Below are positions 32,463-40,946 of a DNA stretch of 45,937 bases, in pieces. Both the position numbers and the translations under genes were made by a program. The notes under the pieces were generated by a model, which saw nothing but the letters and a program-made list of their open reading frames with translations, was not told where the DNA came from and made no database searches. Position 1 is the stretch's first letter. Each line of letters starts with the position of its first letter. Source of the stretch: Marinilabiliales bacterium (GTDB lineage: Bacteria > Bacteroidota > Bacteroidia > Bacteroidales > SZUA-534); contig DOTG01000010.1 in assembly GCA_003512955.1 (NCBI GenBank), positions 1-45,937 on the forward strand. Direction: 5' to 3'.

Positions 32463-35400
32463 ATGAGACATCCGTTCGTTTTGTTGGTATTGGCCTTGAC
32501 GGTCGTTACCGGCAGCCTTGCCCAACCACAAGGCAGCATTAAGTACCAGGCCGTGGTACGAAACAGCCAGGGTGAAGTAATCCCTGAAAGACAGATAACC
32601 TTCTGCATCAGCCTGCTGGCCGATTCGGAAACGGGCACAGAATCCTATTCCGAAAAACATACCTCCACCACCAACCCTTTTGGGCTGGTGAACCTGAATA
32701 TTGGCGATGGGACCCCGCTCAGCGGCAGCTTTGCCAGCTTGAACTGGGCATCACATCAGTATTTTGTAAAAGTGGGGATCGACCTCAATGGCGGGGACAA
32801 TTTCACCGTTTTGGGCGTTTCACCGCTGCTTTCGGTTCCCTACGCCCTTCATGCCGAAACGGTAACCCAAAACAACGATGCCGATGCCGATCCTCAGAAT
32901 GAAATCCAAACCCTGACCCTGACGGATGATATACTGGCCATTTCAAATGGAAATTCTGTAAATCTTTCCGATTATAAAGATAACACCGATGCACAGAACC
33001 TTTCATTAACCGGTACCAACCTTACCATTGAAGGGGGGAACTCGATCAATTTGGCTCCCTTGCAGGACGGGGTAACGGATGCCGATGCCGACCCGACGAA
33101 CGAGATTCAGGACTTAAACCTTACGGGAAGTACTTTGAAAATTACCAACAATGCCAATGCCACCGAAATCAACCTGGCACCTTTTGCCGGCACCAACACC
33201 GATGAACAGACGCTTTCGCTGGAAGGTGATTCGCTGGCCATCAGCAACGGGAACAAAGTGGATTTGGCTCCTTACAAAGACAACACCGATGCTCAGAACC
33301 TTGACTTGTCGGGAAATTTGCTGACTATTGATGGTGGCAATTCGGTGGACTTGTCCCCTTTTAACGATAATACCGATGCTCAGACCTTAACTATTACCAA
33401 TGATTCACTGATTATTTCGAATGGCAACAAGGTTGCCCTTCCAAAGCAGGTTTGGGACACTGTGGGCACCACTGCTTTCTATACCAAAGGGAAAGTAGGC
33501 ATTGGCACCAATATTCCCACAGGAGCTCTGGAGGTAAAAAGCCAGACTGTCACCAACCCCGATGAAATCATTTTTGGGGTGTTGAACAGTGCCGGCGATA
33601 CCGTGTTTGCTGTTTACCAGGATGGGGTGCGCATCAATGTGAATGAAGATGCTGCCAAAGGGAGCGGCAGCCGGGGTGGTTTTGCCGTAGGCGGTATCAG
33701 TTCTTCAAAAGGGGAAACCAACGAATACCTGCGGGTAACCCCCGACAGTGTCAGGGTGTATGTTTACAGTGATACCAGTACAGTAAAAGGGGCCGGTTCG
33801 CGCGGTGGTTTTGCCGTGGGTGGCATCAGTTCCTCAAAAGGAACAACCAGCGAGTACCTGAGGGTTACCCCAGATAGTGTCCGGATTTATGTGGAAGATG
33901 ACCCCACTAAAGCAACAGGGGCAAGGGGAGGCTTTGCCGTGGGCGGAATCAGTTCTTCAAAAACAGCCTATACCAACGAATACCTGCGGGTATCGCCCGA
34001 CAGTGTAAGGATTTATGTGGAGGAAAACCCAACCAAAGCAACCGGTTCACGGGGAGGCTTTGCTGTAGGAGGAATATCTTCGAGCAAAACAACAGGGAGC
34101 AAATACATGTACCTGGAGCCCGACAATTATTTTATCGGGTTGGAAAGCGGTATGAACATCAATGCAGGTTTGTATAACTCCTTTTTGGGTTACCAGACCG
34201 GATATTCGACTACGGATGCAGGCAACAACGTTTTCCTTGGCTATAAATCGGGCTTTTCAAATACCTTGGGCAACAGCAACGTGTTTATTGGAAATACATC
34301 AGGGTATTCCAACACCATAGGGAATTCCAACGTTATTATGGGCGATTCGGCAGGTTTTTTCAGTGATACCGCCAGTTACAATGTGTTTATTGGTAAATCG
34401 AGTGGAAAAACAAATATTAATGGCGAGAAGAATACTTTTTTAGGTTATTATTCAGGGTTTGCAAATACTTCGGGATATAACAATGTTTTCATAGGAAACG
34501 AGAGCGGGTTGAATAATACCGAGGGGCACAGCAATGTTTTCTTGGGAGAGCGGAGTGGTGCTGCTAATACCATGGGGTGGGATAATGTTTTTCTCGGAAA
34601 CCTAAGTGGGGCATCCAATCTCGACGGTGCCAGTAATGTTTTTCTGGGAATGCAGAGTGGTCAATACAATGTATCGGGGTATAATAATGTGTTTCTGGGG
34701 GCCCTCAGCGGATATACCAACGATTCCGGGTCGAATAATATATTCATGGGAACATCCAGTGGATCAGGGAATACGGATGGAAAAAACAATATCTATATTG
34801 GACAAGAAGCGGGTCAAGGGAATGCTTCCGGTCAAAATAATGTTATTATCGGTTATGGAAGTGGTAAATTAAGCTATGCAGGTAATAACAACACATTTCT
34901 TGGATACAGGACCGGATATAACAACCAGTCCAATTATAACTCTTTTATTGGGTACGAGTGTGGCATGATGAATACCACTGGGACATACAATGTGTTTATG
35001 GGTTATTTTGCCGGAATCATGAACAATTCCGGCTCAAGCAACGTATTTTTAGGCAACCAAAGTGGTTACAATAATCTCTCCGGGTCCGATAACGTGTTTT
35101 TGGGCAACCAAAGTGGTTACAACAACAAGATAGGCCGTTACAATACATTCCTTGGTTATAATGCCGGTTACAATAACGACACAAGCTACAATTCCTTTAT
35201 TGGGTATCAAGCGGGTAAGGCAAATACTACCGGGGCTTATAATTCATTCATGGGTTATAATGCAGGTCTTTCAAATATCTCGGGAGCAAGCAACGTGTTT
35301 ATAGGGAATAGCAGCGGGCAAAGTAATACCGATGGTAATTACAATACCTTTTTAGGGAATGAAGCTGGAAAAAATAATACCATTGGAGATTATAATGTCT

Positions 35401-36854
35401 TTATCGGCCACCAAAGCGGTTATAACGATACTGCCAGCTACAATACTTTTGTGGGTTATAAATCAGGATACTCAAATAAAACCGGGAAATGGAATGTTTT
35501 AATGGGTTTTGAGGCTGGCTATTATAATGATGCCGATTACAACTCATTTATTGGCTATCAGGCAGGTAAAAATTATACAACTGGTAAATTCAATACCTTT
35601 ATTGGTTACCAATCCGGTCTGGCATCCATAAGCAATGGTTCAGGCAATAGTAATGTGGCATTGGGATATCAATCAGGTTCAAACCTTACTTCCGGTTACA
35701 ATAATGTATTTATTGGAACTCAGGCTGGCGATTCAACTACTACAGGTTACCAAAATACATTTATCGGTTATTGGGCAGGAAAAGATCATACTACTGGTTA
35801 TCAGAATATAGCTATCGGCTTTTATGCGGGTAAAGGGTTGACAACCAATAATAGAAATACCGTTGTAGGTAATAATGCTGGCGAATACTTATCCTCTGGT
35901 GGGACGAATGCTTTTTTTGGTACTTATGCAGGACGCTTGACTACTACGGGGAATGGTAATACATTTATTGGATATGATTGCGGGTATCAATGTGATGTCG
36001 GTAGTAATAACACTTGCCTTGGATGGATGGCCGGCCGGGGTATTTCAACTTATTTTATGGGAGATGCCAATGTTTATATCGGGTATCAGGCCGGTTATTA
36101 TAGTTCAAACGATTCATCTGTCTTCATTGGTAATCGTGCCGGATATTCAGAAACCGGCACACAAAAACTTTACATAGCTAACTCACACACCTCCACACCT
36201 TTGATATGGGGCGATTTTTCACTTGGGTACGCCACCATTCATGGAAAGCTTGGTATCAATACCAAAACCCCAACACATTCAGTTGATGTAGAAGGCCAAA
36301 TGAGAATTAATAATGGCGGAAATTATGATGTTTGGATACAAGGCGGTGGTTCAACAGCTATGGGAGATGACAGGAATTTAGCCATTCTTGGTTTATCTGA
36401 AACCTTTGGCGATAAATTAATCATAAATTTCGATACGGAGTATGCAAATGGTGTTGAAATTGGTGGCAATGTCGGAATGCTCGGAAATCTTGGCGTTGGG
36501 ATTACAACCCCTGATAAAAAACTGCATGTAGAAGGTGATGCCAGAGTTACTGGCAGCATCTATTATGGGCCTTCAGGTACTACTACAACTTACACAAAAC
36601 CTGATTTTGTATTTGAAAATGAATACAATAATTATTTAAATCCATTACAAGTTGGCAATTTTATAAAAACCAATGGCCACCTACCCTGGTTAACCAAAGC
36701 TTCAGATGAAAAGGATGGCATTAACCTTACCAGGATGCAATTTGAGACAGTCGAAACCGTAGAAAATTTGCAACTCCAGATTATTCATCAGCAATCCGAA
36801 ATCGATGCACTTAAAGCCGAACTGGCCGCTATTAAAGAATTGTTGAAAAAGTAG
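32463..36854 (+). CDS. Giant repeat protein 1, predicted beta-solenoid surface fibre
   Basis: The protein has 1463 residues with a signal peptide (about 1-20). In order: an N-terminal beta domain (SIKYQAVVRNSQGEVIP to PLLSVPYALHA), NEIQ/LTL and NGNSVNL-type repeats (about 140-330), a VGIGTNIPTGALEVKSQ linker, four GGFAVGGISSSK repeats (399-554), an array of 40 repeats (555-1234), then KLYIANSHTSTPLIWGDF, LGIGT-type connectors and a coiled-coil tail with HLPWLTKASDEKDGINLTR and IDALKAELAAIKELLKK. There is no T9SS tail and no S74 motif. The repeat form NVFLGxxSGxxNxxG is reminiscent of the YadA head beta-roll; the surface-fibre role is inferred. Confidence 0.85.
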   Translation: MRHPFVLLVLALTVVTGSLAQPQGSIKYQAVVRNSQGEVIPERQITFCISLLADSETGTESYSEKHTSTTNPFGLVNLNIGDGTPLSGSFASLNWASHQYFVKVGIDLNGGDNFTVLGVSPLLSVPYALHAETVTQNNDADADPQNEIQTLTLTDDILAISNGNSVNLSDYKDNTDAQNLSLTGTNLTIEGGNSINLAPLQDGVTDADADPTNEIQDLNLTGSTLKITNNANATEINLAPFAGTNTDEQTLSLEGDSLAISNGNKVDLAPYKDNTDAQNLDLSGNLLTIDGGNSVDLSPFNDNTDAQTLTITNDSLIISNGNKVALPKQVWDTVGTTAFYTKGKVGIGTNIPTGALEVKSQTVTNPDEIIFGVLNSAGDTVFAVYQDGVRINVNEDAAKGSGSRGGFAVGGISSSKGETNEYLRVTPDSVRVYVYSDTSTVKGAGSRGGFAVGGISSSKGTTSEYLRVTPDSVRIYVEDDPTKATGARGGFAVGGISSSKTAYTNEYLRVSPDSVRIYVEENPTKATGSRGGFAVGGISSSKTTGSKYMYLEPDNYFIGLESGMNINAGLYNSFLGYQTGYSTTDAGNNVFLGYKSGFSNTLGNSNVFIGNTSGYSNTIGNSNVIMGDSAGFFSDTASYNVFIGKSSGKTNINGEKNTFLGYYSGFANTSGYNNVFIGNESGLNNTEGHSNVFLGERSGAANTMGWDNVFLGNLSGASNLDGASNVFLGMQSGQYNVSGYNNVFLGALSGYTNDSGSNNIFMGTSSGSGNTDGKNNIYIGQEAGQGNASGQNNVIIGYGSGKLSYAGNNNTFLGYRTGYNNQSNYNSFIGYECGMMNTTGTYNVFMGYFAGIMNNSGSSNVFLGNQSGYNNLSGSDNVFLGNQSGYNNKIGRYNTFLGYNAGYNNDTSYNSFIGYQAGKANTTGAYNSFMGYNAGLSNISGASNVFIGNSSGQSNTDGNYNTFLGNEAGKNNTIGDYNVFIGHQSGYNDTASYNTFVGYKSGYSNKTGKWNVLMGFEAGYYNDADYNSFIGYQAGKNYTTGKFNTFIGYQSGLASISNGSGNSNVALGYQSGSNLTSGYNNVFIGTQAGDSTTTGYQNTFIGYWAGKDHTTGYQNIAIGFYAGKGLTTNNRNTVVGNNAGEYLSSGGTNAFFGTYAGRLTTTGNGNTFIGYDCGYQCDVGSNNTCLGWMAGRGISTYFMGDANVYIGYQAGYYSSNDSSVFIGNRAGYSETGTQKLYIANSHTSTPLIWGDFSLGYATIHGKLGINTKTPTHSVDVEGQMRINNGGNYDVWIQGGGSTAMGDDRNLAILGLSETFGDKLIINFDTEYANGVEIGGNVGMLGNLGVGITTPDKKLHVEGDARVTGSIYYGPSGTTTTYTKPDFVFENEYNNYLNPLQVGNFIKTNGHLPWLTKASDEKDGINLTRMQFETVETVENLQLQIIHQQSEIDALKAELAAIKELLKK
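33657..34124 (+). repeat. Four tandem GGFAVGGISSSK repeats in giant protein 1
   Basis: Copies begin at codons 399, 442, 483 and 525 (33657, 33786, 33909, 34035), spaced 43, 41 and 42 residues. Each starts with a K-x-x-G-x-RGGFAVGGISSSK motif and continues with EYLRV(T/S)PDSVR(V/I)YV, except the last, which is cut short to 30 residues and joins the main array directly. Confidence 0.9.
34125..36164 (+). repeat. Array of 40 units of 51 bases (17 residues) in giant protein 1
   Basis: The stretch is 2040 bases, 680 residues, split by eye into 40 units averaging exactly 17 residues with consensus N-V-F-L/I-G-x-x-S/A-G-x-x-N-x-x-G-x-x. Individual units are 16, 17 or 20 residues. The fixed points are the leading Asn, the Gly at position 5 and a Gly near position 9. 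Confidence 0.92.
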
Positions 36855-36874
36855 TCGCCCAGAAATCCATTTTA

Positions 36875-36908
36875 AGCCGGATGTTTTGTACATCCGGCTT
36901 TTTTTTGT
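36875..36908 (+). terminator. Intrinsic terminator after giant protein 1
   Basis: AAGCCGGATGT (36875-36885) and ACATCCGGCTT (36891-36901) form a perfect 11-base stem with a 5-base loop and a T-run. The two giant genes are thus separate transcripts. Confidence 0.92.
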
Positions 36909-36949
36909 GTCTGTTCATCAATTCGTTTGCTTAAATTAACACATCCCCC

Positions 36950-36982
36950 CTTGACAGGAATATATTTTATGTCCTACCTTTA
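36950..36982 (+). promoter_or_regulatory. Possible promoter for giant protein 2
   Basis: CTTG (36950-36953), then 21 bases, then TACCTTTA (36975-36982), a 7-of-8 match to TAnnTTTG. It lies just after the terminator and 83 bases before the start codon. Tentative. Confidence 0.35.
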
Positions 36983-37065
36983 GTCCTGTGAAGATTGCCC
37001 ATAAAAGTAAAAAGTAACAACTTACTACGGCCCTTACGTAACATTGTAACCAAACTTAGAACATA

Positions 37066-40000
37066 ATGAAAACAACCTTATTTTCTTTAATGATCCTGTT
37101 TTTAGGGACTCACCTTGTGTTGGCTCAGCCACAAAGCACCTTAAAATACCAGGCCGTTGTGCGCAACAGCCAGGGATTGGTTGTTGAAAACCAACAAGTT
37201 TCACTCCGGATTAGCCTTTTGGCAGATACCGTAACTGGTGCCGTTGACTATTCCGAAACGCACCTTACCACCACCAACACCTTTGGATTGGTTGTCATAA
37301 ATATTGGAGGTGGAACCCCCCAAGTTGGGCAATATCAGGAACTGGACTGGGCCAAACATCAATATTTTGTAAAAGTGGAAATTGATATCGAAGGTGGCGA
37401 TAACTTCACCGAAATGGGAACCTCTCCCTTACTTTCCGTCCCTTACGCGCTACATGCCCAAACCGTGGCTCAGAACAACGATGCCGATGCCGATCCCACC
37501 AACGAGATTCAGGATTTGGTGCTTACCGGAAACCAGCTTTCCATTACAAACAATCCGGCTGCAACACTTATTGATCTTTCCTATTTGATTGGTACCGATG
37601 CACAAACCCTCACCCTGGTGGGCGATTCGCTGGCCATTTCGAATGGAAATAAACTGGATTTGCTGCCTTACAAAGACAATACAGATGCCCAGACCTTGAC
37701 GCTGGCAGGTTCTGAACTAACCATCACAGGTGGAAACAGTATCGATTTAAGTACATTAAAAGATGCTGACGCCGATTCAACCAACGAAATCCAGCAGATT
37801 TCGATTGTGGGCGATACCCTCTATTTATCGAAAGCCAACCCGGTTACACTTCCTCAACCTGAACTGATTTGGGGAAAAGCAGGAAACAACATCTTTTATA
37901 ACAATGGAAAAGTAGGAATAGGAACATTAGTACCCACCGGAACCCTTGAAGTTAAAAGCCAATTGACCACCAATCCCGATGAGATTATTTTTGGGGTCCT
38001 CAACAGCGCGGGCGATACCGTGTTTGCCGTGTATCAAGGGGGCGTAAGGGTAAATGTTGCCGACAATAATATAATAAAAGCAACCGGATCGCGCGGTGGT
38101 TTTGCTGTTGGCGGCATCAGTTCCTCAAAAGGAGTCACCAATGAATTCTTACGGGTAACCCCCGATAGTGTCCGCATATATGTAAATAACACGCCAGTTA
38201 AAGCCACGGGCTCACGCGGCGGTTTTGCCGTTGGCGGAATCTCGTCGAGCAAAGGAAGTGGAACTTACATGTTTCTGGAACCCGAAAACTATTTTATTGG
38301 TCAGGAAAGCGGAAAATCTATTACTACCGGACTCTATAACTCCTTTTTAGGATATCAATCGGGTATTGCAGCCACCGAGGCCAACAACAACGTATTTTTA
38401 GGTTATCAATCGGGTTTTTCAAACCTGACCGGAAATTCTAATGTTTTTATAGGAAATACTGCCGGATACACCAATACCAAAGGAAATTCCAATGTCATCA
38501 TTGGCGACTCAGCAGGTTATTCGCCCGATTCGGCCAGTTACAATGTATTCATTGGAAAGTCGAGCGGAAAGCTCAATACCATTGGCGAAAAAAACACCTT
38601 TATGGGATATAATGCCGGATTTAACAACACCGACGGATACGACAACGTTTTTATCGGTAACGAAAGCGGGAAGAACAACCAATCGGGTTATTGGAATGTT
38701 TTCCTTGGAAGCGAGTCGGGAAAAGACAATTCTGGAATTGCCAATGTATTTTTGGGCAATAAAACAGGTTTGGTAAACCAAGGAGCGGCCAACGTTTTTA
38801 TTGGTGATATGAGCGGGAAAAACAACTTATCCGGCGGAAGCAATGTATTCATTGGTAAGTCAAGCGGGTACTGGAATCAAACGGGAAGCAGCAATGTTTT
38901 TGTGGGAACTTATTGCGGTATCAACAACACCACCGGGAATTACAACCTTTTTGCAGGCAACGCCAGCGGATTGAACAACGCCACCGGTTCAAGCAACGTG
39001 TTTTTGGGGAATCAGTGCGGGGTAACCAATACCAATGGATTTAACAATGTTTTTATCGGCAACGAAGCCGGTAATGGAAATGATGGCGGTTCAAGTAACG
39101 TGTATTTGGGCGATGGCGCAGGAAAAATGGGTAATACCTCCTGGAATGTCTTTGTAGGATATCATAGTGGGTACAACACTACTGACAACGGATCCCATAA
39201 TGTATTTCTGGGTCATGAAAGTGGGTATAGCAACACCACCGGCTGGAGCAATAATTTTATCGGTCAGGGAGCCGGATATGAAAACACTTCCGGAACCAAC
39301 AACATTTTTATTGGGAATGACGCCGGGCGGAATAACCTGACCAGTTCCGGGAATATATATATTGGCCGTAATGCCGGATACTTTTCGGAAGATTATGGAA
39401 ATACCATTATCGGTCATTCGGCAGGTGCTGCCTTAGATACAGGGATGAACAATGTGTTTCTGGGAGTAAATGCTGCATTATATAAGACCGAGGGAACCAA
39501 CAATATCATTATTGGTTCCTATGCCAATTCGAATGGAAGCACCGGAAACCAGAATACCATTCTGGGTGCCGGAGCAGGAAATAATGCTTCCGGTAGTGGC
39601 AACGTGTTTATTGGGTATTCGGCCGGATACGACGAAACAACCAGTAACAAATTGTATATTGACAATTCAAGTACAACAAGCCCTCTGATAGGTGGCGATT
39701 TTTCAGGCAACCTGGTCGGTATTAACCGAATGCCCACCACCTACACGCTTGAAGTGGCCGGAACCATCTGGGCAAACGGCAGCACCATCTCGGCAGGAGT
39801 TACCACCTGGTCCGATGCCCGTTTTAAAACCAACATTGTTACCCTTGAGGGTGCCTTAGCAAATATCTGCAAATTAAGGGGCGTTACCTACGATTGGGAC
39901 AAAACAAACCCCGACACCAAAAATTTCCCCGAAGGGAAACAAATTGGGGTCATTGCCCAGGAACTGGAACTGGTTTTCCCTGAGTTGGTAACCATAAATC

Positions 40001-40182
40001 CTGATGGTTATAAATCGGTGGCCTATGAAAAGCTGTCGGCTATTTTTATTGAGGCAATGAAAGAGCAGCAAAAAGAAATCGAAGGCTTAAAACAAAAAAA
40101 CGCCCAACTCGAAGCCTTAACAAAAGACTACGAAAACCTTAAAAAAGAGGTGGAAGCTATCAAAGCAATGATTCAAAAATAG
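37066..40182 (+). CDS. Giant repeat protein 2 with S74 self-cleaving chaperone domain
   Basis: The protein has 1038 residues and the same plan as giant protein 1: signal peptide ending near LAQ, N-terminal beta domain, NEIQ-type repeats, two GGFAVGGISSSK repeats (codons 338 and 379), and 27 array units (residues 408-861). The C-terminal part is an intramolecular chaperone of the peptidase S74 type, found on phage tail spikes and some bacterial fibres: WSDARFKTNI with Ser916 and Lys921, the spacing seen in characterised members, then GVTYDW, IGVIAQELELVFPELV and YKSVAYEKLSAIFIEAMKEQ, then a coiled coil. Trimerisation and self-cleavage are inferred. The small T9SS gene follows after 57 bases. 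Confidence 0.88.
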   Translation: MKTTLFSLMILFLGTHLVLAQPQSTLKYQAVVRNSQGLVVENQQVSLRISLLADTVTGAVDYSETHLTTTNTFGLVVINIGGGTPQVGQYQELDWAKHQYFVKVEIDIEGGDNFTEMGTSPLLSVPYALHAQTVAQNNDADADPTNEIQDLVLTGNQLSITNNPAATLIDLSYLIGTDAQTLTLVGDSLAISNGNKLDLLPYKDNTDAQTLTLAGSELTITGGNSIDLSTLKDADADSTNEIQQISIVGDTLYLSKANPVTLPQPELIWGKAGNNIFYNNGKVGIGTLVPTGTLEVKSQLTTNPDEIIFGVLNSAGDTVFAVYQGGVRVNVADNNIIKATGSRGGFAVGGISSSKGVTNEFLRVTPDSVRIYVNNTPVKATGSRGGFAVGGISSSKGSGTYMFLEPENYFIGQESGKSITTGLYNSFLGYQSGIAATEANNNVFLGYQSGFSNLTGNSNVFIGNTAGYTNTKGNSNVIIGDSAGYSPDSASYNVFIGKSSGKLNTIGEKNTFMGYNAGFNNTDGYDNVFIGNESGKNNQSGYWNVFLGSESGKDNSGIANVFLGNKTGLVNQGAANVFIGDMSGKNNLSGGSNVFIGKSSGYWNQTGSSNVFVGTYCGINNTTGNYNLFAGNASGLNNATGSSNVFLGNQCGVTNTNGFNNVFIGNEAGNGNDGGSSNVYLGDGAGKMGNTSWNVFVGYHSGYNTTDNGSHNVFLGHESGYSNTTGWSNNFIGQGAGYENTSGTNNIFIGNDAGRNNLTSSGNIYIGRNAGYFSEDYGNTIIGHSAGAALDTGMNNVFLGVNAALYKTEGTNNIIIGSYANSNGSTGNQNTILGAGAGNNASGSGNVFIGYSAGYDETTSNKLYIDNSSTTSPLIGGDFSGNLVGINRMPTTYTLEVAGTIWANGSTISAGVTTWSDARFKTNIVTLEGALANICKLRGVTYDWDKTNPDTKNFPEGKQIGVIAQELELVFPELVTINPDGYKSVAYEKLSAIFIEAMKEQQKEIEGLKQKNAQLEALTKDYENLKKEVEAIKAMIQK
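38077..38286 (+). repeat. Two GGFAVGGISSSK repeats in giant protein 2
   Basis: Copies begin at codons 338 and 379 (38077 and 38200), 41 residues apart, with the same K-A-T-G-S-RGGFAVGGISSSK start as the last copy of giant protein 1. The second is again the short version that leads into the array. Confidence 0.88.
38287..39648 (+). repeat. Array of 27 units of about 51 bases in giant protein 2
   Basis: The stretch is 1362 bases, 454 residues, split by eye into 27 units of 16 to 18 residues with the same consensus as in giant protein 1. The first eight units match the first eight of giant protein 1 in order; later units diverge. Confidence 0.9.
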
Positions 40183-40239
40183 GATTTGTATTGCTTAATT
40201 TTTAACTAATGATTACTGCAATCATCAAAATTATTTGAT

Positions 40240-40731
40240 ATGGCACGTTTATTAATCACCCTTTTACTTGCCCTTTGGGTTTCGGTTTCCCAATCCCAGG
40301 AACTATCGCTGATATCGGATGCTGGCGGCTATTTCGCAACTGAAAATTTCAGCTTGGCATGGAGCCTGGGCGAACCCATGGTTGAAACCTATACAACTGA
40401 GGGAATCATCCTTACTCAAGGGTTTCAGCAAACCTTATTGGACCCGGTGGGGATACCCAGGGAAGACCTTTCCAAAAAAGCCACCATACAGGTTTACCCC
40501 AATCCCACCAAGGGAAAGGTGTTTGTAAAAGTTTCTTCCGGTAAGGAATCCTCTTTGCAAAAAGAATATCCCTGCATTATTTACGACCTGCTGGGAAATC
40601 AAATTGCACGGGAAATCATTCCTTCCGAGGGAACCTATCTGGATTTCTCCGGTTATGTGGGATCGCTCTATTTTCTGAATATCAAAGGAAATTCATTTCA
40701 GCACACGGTAATTATTCAAAAACTTAATTAA
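40240..40731 (+). CDS. Small T9SS-sorted protein, partner of giant repeat protein 2
   Basis: The protein has 163 residues with a signal peptide ending near SVSQSQ. The plan matches the protein at 31970: AGGYFATENFSLAWSLGEPMVETYTTEG, LTQGFQQTLLDPVG, then IQVYPNPTKGKVFVKV and the type A tail LYFLNIKGNSFQHTVIIQKLN. It follows giant gene 2 after 57 bases, so the order is reversed relative to the first pair. A perfect terminator follows it. Confidence 0.85.
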   Translation: MARLLITLLLALWVSVSQSQELSLISDAGGYFATENFSLAWSLGEPMVETYTTEGIILTQGFQQTLLDPVGIPREDLSKKATIQVYPNPTKGKVFVKVSSGKESSLQKEYPCIIYDLLGNQIAREIIPSEGTYLDFSGYVGSLYFLNIKGNSFQHTVIIQKLN

Positions 40732-40781
40732 CCGGACCTTGTAAATACACTCAAAAAAGCATCGGTAAAGTCAAATAAAAT

Positions 40782-40821
40782 AGCCAAAACCCGCTTCAAT
40801 AGGAACGGGTTTTGGCTTTTA
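40782..40821 (+). terminator. Intrinsic terminator before argR
   Basis: AGCCAAAACCCG (40782-40793) and CGGGTTTTGGCT (40806-40817) form a perfect 12-base stem with a 12-base loop, followed by T. It closes the giant-protein region. Confidence 0.92.
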
Positions 40822-40881
40822 TTAAACAGCGTATTTTTAACAGAAAAGTTATGCAAATCTTCAAATTGTTCATAACTCCTG

Positions 40882-40913
40882 TTTGCACTTTCTCAAATTT
40901 TTGCATACTTTTG
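40882..40913 (+). promoter_or_regulatory. Bacteroidota-type promoter for argR-carA-carB
   Basis: TTTG at 40882-40885, a 20-base spacer, and TACTTTTG at 40906-40913 match the -33 and -7 consensus in full. The transcript would start near 40918-40920. The motif lies inside a longer in-frame extension of argR and therefore supports the ATG at 40947. Confidence 0.75.
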
Positions 40914-40922
40914 CATCCTGAA

Positions 40923-40936
40923 TGTATAAATATACA
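40923..40936 (+). promoter_or_regulatory. Palindromic operator at the argR promoter
   Basis: TGTATA-AA-TATACA is a perfect 6-base inverted repeat placed just past the predicted transcript start and 11 bases before the argR start codon. ArgR binds A/T-rich palindromes (ARG boxes), so autoregulation of the operon is likely but not proven. Confidence 0.55.
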
Positions 40937-40946
40937 CCTCTTTTTA

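Noticed and set aside
34125..36164. Regular 51-base periodicity as a CRISPR-like or non-coding tandem repeat
   Set aside because: The units are in frame within one open reading frame, vary at the base level in the way of protein repeats, and have no identical repeats with unique spacers.
32463..40182. Prophage or tail-fibre locus, because of the S74 domain and fibre-like repeats
   Set aside because: Both giants have signal peptides and T9SS-sorted neighbours, and no capsid, terminase, tail or integrase genes are present.
40190..40235. ATGATT/AATCAT hairpin between giant gene 2 and the small T9SS gene as a terminator
   Set aside because: The stem is only six A/T-rich bases and the T-tract is poor; co-transcription is more likely.
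40812..40946. Longer argR start adding 45 residues
   Set aside because: The promoter (40882-40913) and operator (40923-40936) lie inside it and the added residues are not ArgR-like.
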